64,000 nt of DNA, from NCBI GenBank assembly GCA_030435675.1, contig CM059623.1:16266205-16330204 (forward strand), written 5' to 3'. The notes beneath the pieces were generated by a model. The model had not been told where the DNA came from, did not search any database, and saw only the letters and a list, made by a program, of their open reading frames with translations. This document shows, in pieces, positions 46,508-58,526 of this stretch. This stretch comes from Steinernema hermaphroditum (lineage: Eukaryota; Nematoda; Chromadorea; Rhabditida; Steinernematidae). The position numbers and the translations under genes were made by a program. Each line of letters opens with the position of its first letter. Within the stretch, counting starts at the first letter, position 1.

Positions 46508-49500
46508 TTAATGTGTCGGCGGACGGTATGCACCCATAGGTAAGCCCGAATTCATGGCGTTCATAACCATCGCGTACTGTTGCTCAAGCGCGCTTCTGCT
46601 GAGGTGACTCTGATGCAATTCCGCGTCACCATTTTGAGAACATGGTTGTACTGAAAAATACAACATTATTTCAGTACTGAATGATAACATTTACTACCTT
46701 TCGCGTTCATCAAAAATTCAGGTTCCAGCCTGACTTCAGGAGACTTATGAGTCTTTGATGGAGCTTGAGAGTTTTCTTCTTGTAAAGAAGACGAAGCAGC
46801 AATAGAAGCGGGACCCGGCTGTTCTGCAGCGCTAGTCGGGACGCCAACGACAGAGCTCGTTGCTGAAGATCCTAAGCAACTCACAGATTAGGAGTGAAGG
46901 GCGCTACGGAATCTTACGTGCACTGGTAGTGTGTTGGTGTGGATGACTAGCCTTGTTCATCTGGCGGAGAACAGAGGTAGGCAAAAAATTGTTTGGCACT
47001 TTCGGCGACTGCTGCGGGGGAGACTCGTCACTCTGCGCGGAATAGTTAGGACCATTCGAGTGACGCTGACCAGCGCCCTCAGTGGGGTGCGGAACATTCA
47101 GAGCCCCCAAACCAGCTGCTGCCAGCGTAGCCATGTTCTGCTGCATTACATGAGCGACATAAGCAGGGAAGGCTGGGTTCGCCTGAGCATTTGGGTTCAT
47201 TGTAATGAAGTTCTGGATTTGCATATGAGTCATGATGTTAACGGCGGTTCCCATCACTTTCGGATCTTGCAGCGCGGTGACAGGATTCGCTAAAAGAATT
47301 TGGTGATGAGAAGGTAATAGAATCGTACATACAATGTCCATGAACAGCGGCTGCCATAGCCAAAGGATTGAGCTGATGGTTGGGTATGGCACCTGGGAGA
47401 AGGGCTTCCATGCCAGGAGGAACTGGCACATATGGAGGAAGGGTTGCGCCAGCTGCTCCTTCGCGGGTGTGTGACTGTTGTGAAGGGAATCCCGCGGGAG
47501 CTGCGGAATGCATATCTTGTTTCGGCTCCTCCAATACAATCTCATGAAGACAATGTGGAAATTGAGACCGAATTACCTGCGCCTTTGTTTGGTCCTCGCT
47601 ACCGCTTGAAAGAGGTTGAGTGAAACTCTTTTCAAGGTCCTCCAAAGTCATGGCACCAGGTACCATCTTCTGTGGCTGTGCCGTTCGTTCAACATTATCA
47701 TTCGCTTGAGTGCTCTGCCCATGAGCTGCTGCCGTAGCCAACAGATTGAACTGGTGATTGGACATGGCACCTGGATGGATGGGTGCCATGCCCGGAGGGG
47801 GAGGTATGTATGAAGGGTGGGCTGCACCAGTGGCTCCTTCGCGTGAATGCGATTGTTGCGGAGAGAATCCTGCTTGGACTGTAGAAAGAATATCTTGTTT
47901 CGGCTCCTACAATACTATCTCATCAAAACTGAAATTTGCGACTAAAATACCTGAGCTTTTTGCTGCTCTTCTCCGCCGTTTGAGCGACTCTGAGTGAAGC
48001 TTTTCTCGAGATCCTCTAGTGTCATAGCGCCAGGCACCAATTTCTGTGATGCTTGTTCAGCGCCACCATTTACGCGGACCGAATGTCCACGGCCAGCAGT
48101 TTCCATAGTCAATAAATTGAGTTGTTGATTGAGCATGGCGCCTGGATGAATAGGTGCCATACCAGGAAGGGGCGCATAAGGGAGGGATATGCCAGCCGAG
48201 CCTTCGCGCACATGTGATTGTTGCGGAGGGAAACCCATCGAACGTAAGGATGGAATATCCTGTTTCAACTCCTGTAACTCGATCATATGAAAATTTCATA
48301 TAACGATTAATAACAAAAATTACCTGAGCGCTTGTTTGCTGTTCGACGCCATTTGGACGATTCAGAGTAAAGCTCTTTTCAAGATCCTCCAGAGTCATAG
48401 CACCAGGTACCAACTTTTTGGACTGCGGTACTCGTTCCACATTATCATTTGGACGCATAGAATGTTCGTGAGCAGCTAATGCTATGGTCATAGGATGGAG
48501 CTGATGAGTAGCCATACCGCTCGGGTCAATACCCGGAGGACGAGAAGGAGTTGCTGCAGATTCTGCCTTTTCTAGTTTTCCAGGTTCAGCATTCTTAGTG
48601 AAGAAGCGACTCAACCGACTTCCAGTTGTGGGTGGAACAGGAGCCTGTGCCTCAGGCTAAAACATACGTGTTAACTAGCTGTATTTACTCGAACTCATAC
48701 CTTTGCAGGCTGCATATTTTCATCAATAATACCGAGCAAGGCAGCGAATTCTAGATCGCTCACTGTGTTCGCCATACTCGGATAATCCAAAACCGATGGC
48801 ATTTTGCCTTGCGCAGCAGTTTTAAGCAATGATTCAACATGGGCAGTCGTGTCTTTTTCCTTTGCCTTCTTAGCCGTGTCCTTCTCTTTCGGCCTTTCGG
48901 TAACATTTTCCAACCCCGACTGCTCTTTCTCCTTGGCCGCCTCCTTTTTACTAGCTCTTAACTTGCTTCTCCGTTCTCTAGAGTTCTTGGCATCATCATC
49001 GAATCCTTTCAACTCGATCACATCTGACATCGAGCTGGGTCCATCATCGAGCCATTCGGGTAACTTCTCTTCACCATGTCCATGTCTTTCGCGATCGCCT
49101 AATTTGCTACGATTCTAAATGTGATCGTTTGTTTGATGACATCTTGATAAACTATCTAACCACTGTGGTCTTGAACATATCACGATCAGCAATAGTTGAG
49201 CGCCAGTTGCCTAAAGCTGCACCGTTGTTTCTACTGCTACGTTGACTTTCCAGATTTGCCTTTTGCTGAAACATTTCATTGATCAACTGTCAACAGTAAC
49301 ACAACATACGAATGAAGGCTTGAAATCGATACCATTTGAGCTCCCCTTCAAATTTCCTCCCCGCCAGTTGTTCTTCTTATCAGTACTTGTATCATCTGAA
49401 ACAGGATACAATTACGTGGCATATGGACGCGATACTCACCGCCTGTTTTTGGAGAAGATGCCCGACAGCCGGCTGTAAATCCTTTACGTTGCGGTGACAA

Positions 49501-50325
49501 AACAGTTCCATCCATTTCAGCCTCAGCCTTCAATTTTTCCACTGGCTTCTTCTTCGTGTTCGCGGGTACTTTATTTACAATTCCTTCTTTGACCCAGTGA
49601 TGCTCAAGCCATTTAGCCGGCGAAAACATTCCGTCATCACTGGAAAATAAAATTTTACTCATTATCTGAAGATGCAGTGTGCGAGAATTACTGTAAATGA
49701 CAAAAAGGAACAGAGAATGTAGATAAGTAGCGCCTGCTTTATACGTTTAGGATGAAAACGTATGAAAAATATCCAATTCGCTCCTAACAACTAAACGCAA
49801 CCAATGTCATAGCAACGAAAAGCGCTGCCCCATATCAATAGCGGCATACCCACGAGAACATCAACGCCGGAACTTGCCTAACACACCCATGTGAAAGTCG
49901 TGCGTTTTAGATAACCAACTTCTAAGGAGCACAGAAAAAACCAAGTGACTGAGTAGCTGGTGCACACGTCAACAGAATCTGACACGTCTCAAATTCGCAG
50001 CAAGAAAACTTTGCTCACTCCCGCTCAGCCGCAATAACAAACCGTGTGAAAATGTAGTATCTCGGATTATAAACAGCCTCCCAGCCAACACAAAACGAGA
50101 AATGACTACATTTCCACCTCCTACCCGTTCCACGCGCATTAATCTCGAGCGCTATATCATTTGCAAACCCATTATTTGGTTAGCCACGGACAGCCTGAAA
50201 TCCACATGCTTTAGGCGAATATTCGTAACTTACCCATTGAACTCGGTCGATAAGTTATCCGGGCGCGTTCTGGAAGCCAGCGATTCGCGCAACTTCATCA
50301 TCGCGTCACGGTCATACGAGGTCAT
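46508..50325 (-). CDS. ifet-1: 4E-T/IFET-1-like eIF4E-binding translational repressor with repeated exons, 12 exons
   Basis: Minus-strand exons 50325-50234, 49639-49440, 49395-49310, 49265-49161, 49114-48701, 48656-48324, 48271-47951, 47906-47577, 47528-47333, 47289-46918, 46871-46698 and 46650-46508; phases agree, 921 residues. Conserved 4E-T landmarks appear in order: a Y(x)4L-like motif YDRDAMM at residue 4, DDGMFSPAKW, VLSPQRKGF, PEWLDDGPSSMSDVIELKGFDD (beginning of the DDX6-binding region) and SRLSRFF. 4E-T represses mRNAs in P-bodies and germ granules. The middle carries three copies of VPGAMTLEDLEKSF in exons 6, 7 and 8, and exon 9 is a shortened fourth unit. The intron before exon 9 has a GAG acceptor and is 48 nt with no stop, so it may be retained. 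The C-terminal part is Gln/Met/Pro-rich. Confidence 0.92.
47333..48490 (-). repeat. Tandem exon repeat inside the 4E-T gene
   Basis: Four units of about 330-375 bp including introns. Exons 7, 8 and 9 begin E(L/P)KQD at 48271, 47906 and 47528 (spacing 365 and 378 bp). They share PQQSHxREG or SQQSHTREG, PGM with IHPGAM or LLPGAI, NxQxNxL and AxGH. Units in exons 6, 7 and 8 end with VPGAMTLEDLEKSFT. Exon 6 has only the later part of the unit, from about 48490, and exon 9 only the early part. Confidence 0.85.
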
Positions 50326-51451
50326 CTGTGTTCGGTTCGAAGATCCATCACTACTGCCATTCTTAGACGTGCCGTGTCGATCCATTGACGGATTTACACT
50401 TGATACGGCTACTACTAAGGACGTAGACAGGAGAAGAGAAGTTGCTGCTTTCTTCGCACAAAAAGATTCTCAGCTGCAACAGTGGCATCGTTACAGTTTC
50501 TCGTGTTCTCCGCCTAATGCGTTATAATGCGTTGAGACTTTCAATATCTCCTTATTCGGCACGCGGTAAAATAGTAGCCAAGATCGCCAATTATACGCGG
50601 CCAGAGAACGGGGAGGCGGAGTCACCCTTCTTTATTCGCGCTCGCATCGACCAGCCGCGGATAGCGCCAACTTTCGCACAGAATTCATACGGTAATGCGA
50701 GGGGATTATGCATAACAAACGCATAATAGATTCCCATGAACATCTGATGTTTGTTTTCGCCATTCCCGAGAGAGAATACGACTTTGACGTGTAAACGTTA
50801 CTGAACTATGCGAAACCGCTGATTTCCAAGTTCCGCAAGCAGATTGTATCACAACGCGACATCCTTTCGAAAATCAATTTGAAAGATGTGTGGAAGTGTG
50901 TGAAACGGCGTTCAAAAAATTGGGCGTCGTGAAGGAAGCCTAAAATCTTTCGAGCGCAGTTTACAAGGTCTCCACAGTGCCCGTTCGCAAGTTCTTTTTT
51001 GTATTTCATGGCAAAAGTAGGGACGGCTTCAAGGAAGTTTAACCCTTTGCAGCTATTAAACGCCTATCCGAGCATACCTGCAGGCTACTCACTTAATCAC
51101 GACGCGCGTTTATCCTATCCGCACAAAGTAATGACGAAAACCCATCGCGCCACGCAATCCGCGAAGACAAAAGCGAGAGTTTTCGCGCATCCGTGCAAAT
51201 CGCGCGTCCGAAATCGGTAAGAGCGTTCGGGGTTTCTCAGTCGCTTTCAATGGTTCGCGTCTCGCAACGATAGCGCTTGAATTCCACAGTAGGGACGGTT
51301 TGAATTCTTCTCCGCTGCCCCTAAATCGCTGGCTGCAGGGATTTCCTTTCGCTTGCGTGTTTTGCCGAATTTTTGTGTGTTGCTTGTGTGTCACGTCCAA
51401 AAAGGTTGCTGCTGGGATTTTTGCTGATTGGTCTGGTTGCAGGTATACAAC
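50326..51451. other. Divergent promoter region
   Basis: Lies between 4E-T (minus) and eS1 (plus). It contains the eS1 trans-splice acceptor (GGTTGCAG, ending at 51442). Open frames across 50102-50527 run opposite the first 4E-T exon and have no matching splice sites. No further gene is seen. Confidence 0.5.
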
Positions 51452-52345
51452 ATGGCGGTAGGAAAGAATAAGAAAATGGGAAAGAAGGGAGGCAAGAAGA
51501 AGGCCGTTGATCCCTTCGCCCGCAAGGAGTGGTATGATGTTAAGGCCCCTACTATGTTCACCAATCGTCAAATCGGAAAGACGCTCGTCAACCGCACCCA
51601 GGGAACCAGTAAGTAGAGAGACGGACAGTCTGTGCGACTTGTCTGCATTTGCACGCTGATGTCTAATTGCGTTATTTGCAGAGATCGCCAGCGACTTCTT
51701 GAAGGGACGCGTCTACGAAGTCTCTCTCGGAGATCTGAACACCTCTGAGTTCGATTTCCGCAAGTTCCGTCTTATCTGCGAGGATGTCCAGGGACGCATC
51801 TGCCTGACCAACTTCCACGGAATGAAGTTCACCCGTGACAAGATGTGCTCCATTGTCAAGAAATGGCACACCCGCATTGAGGGAAACACCGCCGTGAAGA
51901 CCTCCGATGGATACCTTCTCCGCGTCTTCTGCATTGCTTTCACCAAGCGCAACATGCACCAGATTAAGAAGACCAGCTACGCCCAGTCCGCTCAGGTCCG
52001 CCGCATCCGCGCCCGCATGATCCAGCACATTCAGTCTGAGGTGCATATTTCACTCAAAATCACACCAAAAACATTCGCTATTTGTAGGTCCAAGGAGCCG
52101 ACTTGAAGGGTGTCTGCAGCAAGCTCATCCCTGACTCCATCGGAAAGGACATCGAGAAGGCCTGCTCGTCGATCTACCCTCTCCAGGACTGCTACATCTA
52201 CAAGGTCAAGATCCTCAAGAAGCCCAAGTTCGAGCTTAGCCGTTTGATGGAAGTCCACGGTGATGGTGGAGTTACCGTCACTGCCGATGGTGAGAAGATC
52301 GAGCGCCCTGACGACTACGAGCCGCCAGTTCAAGAGTCCGTTTAA
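51452..52345 (+). CDS. rps-1: Ribosomal protein eS1 (S3a), 3 exons
   Basis: Exons 51452-51608, 51682-52040 and 52088-52345 join in phase for 257 residues, the normal eS1 length. Family blocks: the basic start [62 protein letters not shown] and the acidic end PPVQESV. It is part of the small ribosomal subunit near the mRNA exit. The ATG is nine bases after a TTGCAG acceptor. Codon use is more C-ending than in neighbouring genes, as expected for high expression. The next gene begins 190 bp later on the same strand, so it may head an operon. Confidence 0.97.
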
Positions 52346-52445
52346 TCCAATGTTATTTGTTATAATTGTTGTTGGGAATCTTCCCCGCCAATGAATGTTG
52401 ACTGTTCTAAACGTTGTTATTTTAAAGATTTCTTACGAGCATCTC

Positions 52446-52447
52446 AG
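52446..52447 (+). other. Trans-splice acceptor at a likely operon junction (eS1 to ER thioredoxin gene)
   Basis: AG of GCATCTCAG, about 100 bp after the eS1 stop codon and 88 bp before the ATG of the next gene on the same strand. The preceding bases are moderately U-rich, as expected of an operon spacer. Confidence 0.45.
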
Positions 52448-52535
52448 CGGCCGTGTTAGGGGGGCGGCGACGCCGCCTGTTCGCTCTGAAGGTCATACAC
52501 GTCAGTCTCTTCTGTACGTGTTGTGGTTGGCGGTC

Positions 52536-55438
52536 ATGCGCCTCTTTCTTCTCTTGCCCACCTTTGTCGTTGCTGCCTGTGCACAGTGCACTCGGAAGGT
52601 CGCGTCTAATCCAGACATTGAACTTGGAGCAAAGCCTCCTTCTCAGCTTTCACCAGATCACTACATTCAGTCTACTTTTATTCATCGGAATTTGAATGGT
52701 AGGTTTCGACGAAGGGAGTTCGAAAATCCATTTCAGTCTAGCCTTCTTATACTTTCAGCGGGTCAGACGGCCGACTGTAGCTCAGGTAGAAAAGGCAATT
52801 CATGAATTTGTCGGATACAGTGACCTATTAGGGTGCACTTCAGACTGTAAAACAAATTCGAGACAGCCGTTTTAGTCTGTGACACAATCTATCTGATGTT
52901 TCACAGTTGTTTCTCATGGTTCTTTCTAACGCTCATTTTGATTGATGCCTTTTGATTTATAAAGGTTGGAGGAACGAGAGATAGAGTGAGAAAAAACGAG
53001 GAAGAAAAAACGATCCATTCTTTTCTTCTGCAGCCCTCCACTTATGTGCATCTTTTAGACGATGACAAATCGTTCTCATCGGCCGTTTCCGAGAAAATCG
53101 GCATTTTGCGCGAACGCCTCCGCGCAAAAGCACGCCTCAGCATCGACAATGAGAACGTACATTGCCCTTCGAGTCCATCGTAACCCCTAAAACTTCCCCT
53201 TCAGATCGATTGCACAAAAGATGAATTCTCGCGATGCAAAGAGTTTCCCAGCGATAAGGCATATCACTTCCTCATCGTCGAGGATTCAAGTAAAGGAGCG
53301 GCCATCTACTCCGTCGACAGGAAACCGAACGAGAAAAGCGATGAAAAGATCGAAATGGCTCTGCTAGAGTGGGATATCCACAGTAGTCCCGATTGAGACA
53401 GTTCAAATTTAGTGTCCTCTCTCGTCATAGCAAAGTGCCACTTATGGAATTCGGCTCTCCAAATGCCGATAAGATTCTTGGATTTGTGCGAGAATTGACT
53501 ACAGAGGAGATCCAGCAGTTTGAGGCTGACAAGATTGAGAAGAGCCGAAAGAGTGAGTCATGTCATCCAATTTGTGGTCGATTTAGTCAGAAGAGATAGG
53601 TTTTCATCGAAGAGATAAAACGACACCTTTAGAATCACGTAAAATGCCGTTTTTCTCACATTCACCGTTTGAGTTGGACCTTATCGAGCCGCACATCCTC
53701 GAATTCCGCATGGCCGACTTTCCGGAAACTCCCTCTGCCGCTCTGAAAGTTCTGAATAAGGATAGCTTGAAGCAAACAGTCGAAACGAATCCTTTCGTAT
53801 TCGTTCTCTACTGGACAAACGGTATCATATTCCCTTAGCTATTCGGTTACGAACAGAAGTTTAGTCCAAATTTCGTCGATCCACGCGCATCATCTGTGGT
53901 CAAAAGCGGCGGAGAAGGCTGTCGACCTGCCAGCTGTGTTTGCCACTATTCCATGCCATCAGCTAGGCGATTACTGTATCCATGAAGGAATAGGCGATCC
54001 GGAACATCATTACACTGTCGTAGCTTATAAGAATGGAGAGCGCTATGCGACAACGAAGAACATGAAGGACGACCAGTACTATTACAATTGGGCCAAGATG
54101 TGAGCGCATAGAAGATCACAATCCATTTCTTTTTTTTTTTGTTTTTTAGGCTCATCAACGGCCCGATGATCAAAGTCCACGATTTGGAAGAGTTGAAAGA
54201 GGCGCGAAAGGGAAGATTGGCACTGTTCGAGGGCACTCGTCCAGCGATTACTGTAGGCGTGTTCCCCACAGAAGAGGCCATAGAGTTCAACCACTTTGAA
54301 AAGGCTGCGCAACTGCTTAACGGGAGATATCACATCGTCTACTTCATCAATGAAGAGTGAGCACCTTCTAGGGACTAATCCGAAAAGGGGACATTTAGAG
54401 CCGATAAATCGACGATTTCCACTTTCCGTCCACATGAGAAAACGAAGAGAAGCGATTATACTGGACCGTTCGATCCGAGAAGCGTCATCGAGCACATCAC
54501 ATCGGCTTCAGTGCCGACTGTGGTAGGTATAGTCACGTCTTTTATCAACTTCACAGTACGAATTAACCATTAGATGTTAGCCCTACAGTTTTCGATCTTT
54601 TCGATAGCGAAAAATCAAGTTAAAGATGCATAAAATCTACTCAAAATCACACCTAAGTCGAGATTTAAAGTCGTGTCTATCTATGTATCGACTTTGCTTT
54701 TCAAAATCGATTTCAAAACCAGGACGATCCCCACCCCACTTTCCATTGTTTCAGATTGACATCGGCAAGGGCTTCACACCAGATCTCGTCCGCTCGGCCC
54801 TCAAAACCACGCTTCTCATCCACTGGAACTGGGAGAGAATAGGCGAATATGTCGACTATGCTGCAAAGCATAGTAACGCCAACAATATCTTCATGGTTCT
54901 GAATCGGTATTTCACGCTATTTTCCAATCAGATGCATAAGCACAGCTATTTCAGAGGCGCTACAAACATTCTCCCTCACCTATCCTTCCTGGAAAAACTG
55001 AATTTGACTCCTTCGGAAGAGCCTGTTCTTGTAATGTTTAAGAAGGTTCGAATGCCCACATACAAAACAAATATTAAAAACCTGGGTTTCAGAACTCTTT
55101 CCGCATCCTGCCCATCGACCAGAGATCACTAAAAGCACAAACAAAGGATCTCGAGGAGGTGGACCCCCCTCAGATCATGCTAAAACCCAACGAAGTGAAT
55201 CCATTCAAATATCTACACACAGAAGCTATCAACGCGATTTTCGGACATCAAGACGTGATGCTGTTACCGGATCCAGTGGTAGCTTCAAGATCTCATTCTC
55301 ATGGAGTAGGCTAAGAGTGAACTTTAAGTTACGATGTATAAGTATTTTCAGTTGGAGGCCTTCGATTTCGGAGAAGCAGCAGCTGCCGGAGGATGCCCCA
55401 TGATGGCTCATATGAATCAAATGCGGGATGAGTTGTGA
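52536..55438 (+). CDS. ER-lumenal thioredoxin-fold protein (TXNDC16/ERp90-like), 13 or more exons
   Basis: Signal peptide MRLFLLLPTFVVAACAQ and a C-terminal RDEL retention signal place the protein in the ER lumen. Secure exons: 52536-52698, 53034-53156, 53205-53368, 53413-53552, 53633-53821, 53865-54099, 54150-54356, 54399-54522, 54755-54906, 54955-55045, 55093-55278 and 55352-55438; about 630 residues. The part at 52699-53033 is unresolved: an exon from 52781 (reading AQVEKAIHEF) is likely, but no strong donor gives the right phase. Thioredoxin-like beta strands recur (TYVHLLDDDKSF; PFVFVLYWTN; RYHIVYFINEE). The usual WCxxC is absent; the nearest position reads YWTN, so it is probably redox-inactive. 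Resemblance to ERp90/TXNDC16 is inference. It may share an operon with eS1. Confidence 0.8.
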
Positions 55439-55825
55439 ATTCTATTTTGAGTACTTATCGTTTAAAGTTTTATTGTTAGTACAATTTACGAGTTGTTGGT
55501 AAAAGAAAGAATATGAATTTGATCAAGTGTTTCAATTCCATCACACTAAAAATAATAGAATGCTTAGCAAGATCTTTAAGCAACTGACAGTGTGATGCCT
55601 GTATTTATGATAAACAATGGGATCACCGGATAAAAGATGGATAAAACAGCGATTTACATCGGCTTATCAATTGATGCCACGTGAAGAACGTAAAAAATCC
55701 TCACGAGGGTCATGTGAGACATAATGCACATAATAATAATTCAGAGATCAGATCATAGATGATATGGATAGCAAGACTCGGGAGGATGGGAAAAATTTGT
55801 AAATAGGTGAAAGGGATATCAACAG
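55439..55825. other. Convergent intergenic stretch
   Basis: AT-rich 3' flank between the ER thioredoxin-fold gene and cullin A. I see no exon. Confidence 0.5.
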
Positions 55826-58526
55826 TTACGCAACATATTCGTATGAATACCTGTTGTCCGGCGATTGCCGCAGATAGTCCTTCTCGATGAGAAGATCGAT
55901 GCATCTTTCGACCAATGCGATTTTCGGCTGGAAACGCCCGGCAACCTGCGTGATAGATTCGCTAACAAGATGGTTGTGTCGAACACAGCGGCGAGTCTTC
56001 ATGATTCGGACAATTGCTGCCTGGATGATCATCTTGCGGCTATCTTCGAGCGTCTTCTCCAAATCCTTTTGCTCTCGCTTTTGTGTTTCGCTGTCGCCCT
56101 TCAGCGGCGTCTGGAACTTCATGAGATCGACCTTGTAGCGCTTCGAGGAGTACTTCTGGTTGAGAGAGAGCTCCGTGTCATTGGGCAGAGAGGTGGTGAC
56201 CTCTACGCCCTCGGGAACTTTGAGGAGATCGGCCTTGACAAGGGAGGCCAAGACGGTGAGTAGGACGTCTTCCGGCATTTGGAGTTCGGCCAGCAACTGT
56301 GATACGGTGGAGACGGTAACGTCGTTGTATTTGAGGAGAACGGCCATCTGAGGAGTCGTCGCGATAAACATGTATTTTTTGGCGAAGCGGGCACTGATCT
56401 CTCCACGGCTGTTTCTGTACAAGAACGTTAGCTTTCGGCCGTTGTGCAATCCTTTATAAAAGGCGTCGAATGCGTTGCTGATATCTTGGAAAACGGGAGG
56501 AATCTCGAAAGGGATTGCTTCTTTGAACGGCCAGCATCCAGTGCTCAAAACTTGAAAGGCCACCTCGATCTTCGGCTTAGATTCTTCACAAAATTTCTTG
56601 GTCAACGTTCGGCTAACTTCGATGTCGTTGAACATTTTCATTGAATCGCCAACGTAGTCATGGCCACAAGAAGTTTTCAGTGCCGATATCATAGTCTTTT
56701 CGTGTTCATTGTTTCCGGAGCGTTCCATAATGAGCCGCTTGGAGAGAAAACGATTATAATACTTCTGGAAGACGTCCTTTTCTTCGATGTACATGAATAA
56801 CGTCATCACTTGGTCTAGCATTTCTTCGAATCCATCAGCCGGGTTCCTCATAAAACCATCAATGAATCTTGCTAGGACTTGTGCTGATGTGTCAAAGACG
56901 TTTGATCCATTCACGATACAGTTCCTGTTAACGTATGTCGCACAGGCTCGATCAAAGTTCAGACTGAAGCCGCTGTCATTTCCGAAGGCCTCCCGTATCA
57001 TGTCATTGTACTTCTTGTGGATTTGGAGTACGGTGGTCACAAAGGCTTTTGGGTCTTTCTTGTGTGCATCGGGGATGTCGCCAACCGCTTTGATGCCCTT
57101 TTCAATCACGTACTTCTTGAAGTCCTTTCTTAACTGATACATGATATGGTCTGCAGGCGAGCAAACACGAAACAGCAGGTTCAGATTGGTCAGTTCATCG
57201 GCGTCGAGGAAGCTTCGAAGTTCGCTTCGGAAGTCCTTGTCGGAGTCTTCGATGAAAATGTTCGCCATTAATTTCTGGAGGCGTCTTTTACTGTACGCGG
57301 CCGATTCAGGAAGAAAGCGATTATAGCGATCTGTTTCTTCTTTCAAACATTTATCCATCGTTTCCATCAACTTCATGACGTCACTGGATCTCCGAACCGT
57401 GGCAGCCTTCGACTCATAGTGCTTCTCAGTTGCTAGCATTAGTGGTCGTTCAAAGTACTTCTCATAATTCTGCATCTCCTCCCTGGAGACGTTCTGTTGC
57501 AGCGTGATGCTTGTCCGATCTTCACTCTCGTTGAATTCTACACCACAAACGATCAGTGATTCCAGGAGGGGCTTAACCAACTCCAATTGAACAGATGCCC
57601 TTCCATCTCGATGCTGTTGAATCAGTTCCAAAGCAGCTTTCGCCACATTCACTTCTGGGTTCTCGAAGAACTCGTTCTTCCAGAGAACCATGCATAGACC
57701 GTATATTTCTTGAATTTTCTGCTCTGGGTATTGTGCATTACGTTTTCTGGAGCTCATCAATGCTAGATCACTTGAAGGCATCAGCTCTGCTAGATTAGTT
57801 GAGGTCTTTTTGTTGCATTCTATTACCCAACGACGGTTCACATACTGGAGCGCGTGGTTGGCACACTTCGCAGATATGCGAAACTTCTTCCACAGGTCTG
57901 CATAGTTCCGCAACTTTTGCTCGTGATCAGATTCATCATGGACAACCTGAAAATGAGCATTATAGGTTTCTTGCGTATAGAATGTGAAAGTTCTTATCTA
58001 TCCGCGTTTTTGTGGCTGCACGTCTTTTACGGGGGACTCCACATGATCTCGCCCGTCTTCGACATCTGGGTCTCCCCGAAATCTACGGACAAAGATCGAA
58101 AACTGGGCCTCGTGCGCCAACATGAGAGGAAATAGGTTTGATATACATAGCCTTTAATGTGTGCGGCTGAAGCAGAGCCACACAAGTCCCTACCAAAGAT
58201 GTCTACCGTATAAAAAAATTGTGCGTATAAGCCCCTGTAATTGGACATACCTTTATTTTGCTCTTGATGAAATCGTGAATATGCTCCTCCGCCTTGATAT
58301 ACACACCAACATGCTTTTCTCGTAGTCCAGATTCCGGGATGTCATACCGTTCATCGGTCATCATTGAAGGTTCCGATCCACTGGAGCATAGATTGTGCAC
58401 AAGCGTGTAGAGCTCCATAACTTCCTTGGTTGTGAACTTTTCGCCTGCGAAGATCCGTCGTAGACCATCGTCAATTTCTTTCCACTGTTCCTCAAACGTG
58501 CGGCAAGGCATTTTAGCCTTTAACAT
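55826..58526 (-). CDS. Cul-1-like cullin A, 2 exons
   Basis: Minus-strand exons 58526-58251 and 57946-55826 join in phase 0 for 798 residues, a normal cullin length. The N-terminal cullin repeats (EQWKEIDDGLRRIF; ELYTLVHNLC; YVNRRWV) bind Skp1-type adaptors in CUL1. The cullin homology domain (LSKRLI, TGCWPF, FLYRNSRGEI) binds the RING protein. The C-terminal winged helix holds the neddylation motif IVRIMK, with Lys742. It should be a working SCF scaffold. The ATG lies nine bases after a TTTGCAG acceptor. It is the most diverged of the three N-terminally. A 90-nt stretch (56092-56181) is identical to cullin B. Which C. elegans cullin (CUL-1 or CUL-6) is closest cannot be settled by eye. Confidence 0.93.

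Noticed and set aside
50102..50527. 141-codon plus-strand frame
   Set aside because: It overlaps the first 4E-T exon on the other strand, where the minus-strand reading gives the conserved N-terminus and exact splice phase.
54130..54148. Long T run before an exon
   Set aside because: It is the polypyrimidine tract of the acceptor at 54149 in the thioredoxin-fold gene, not a separate element.
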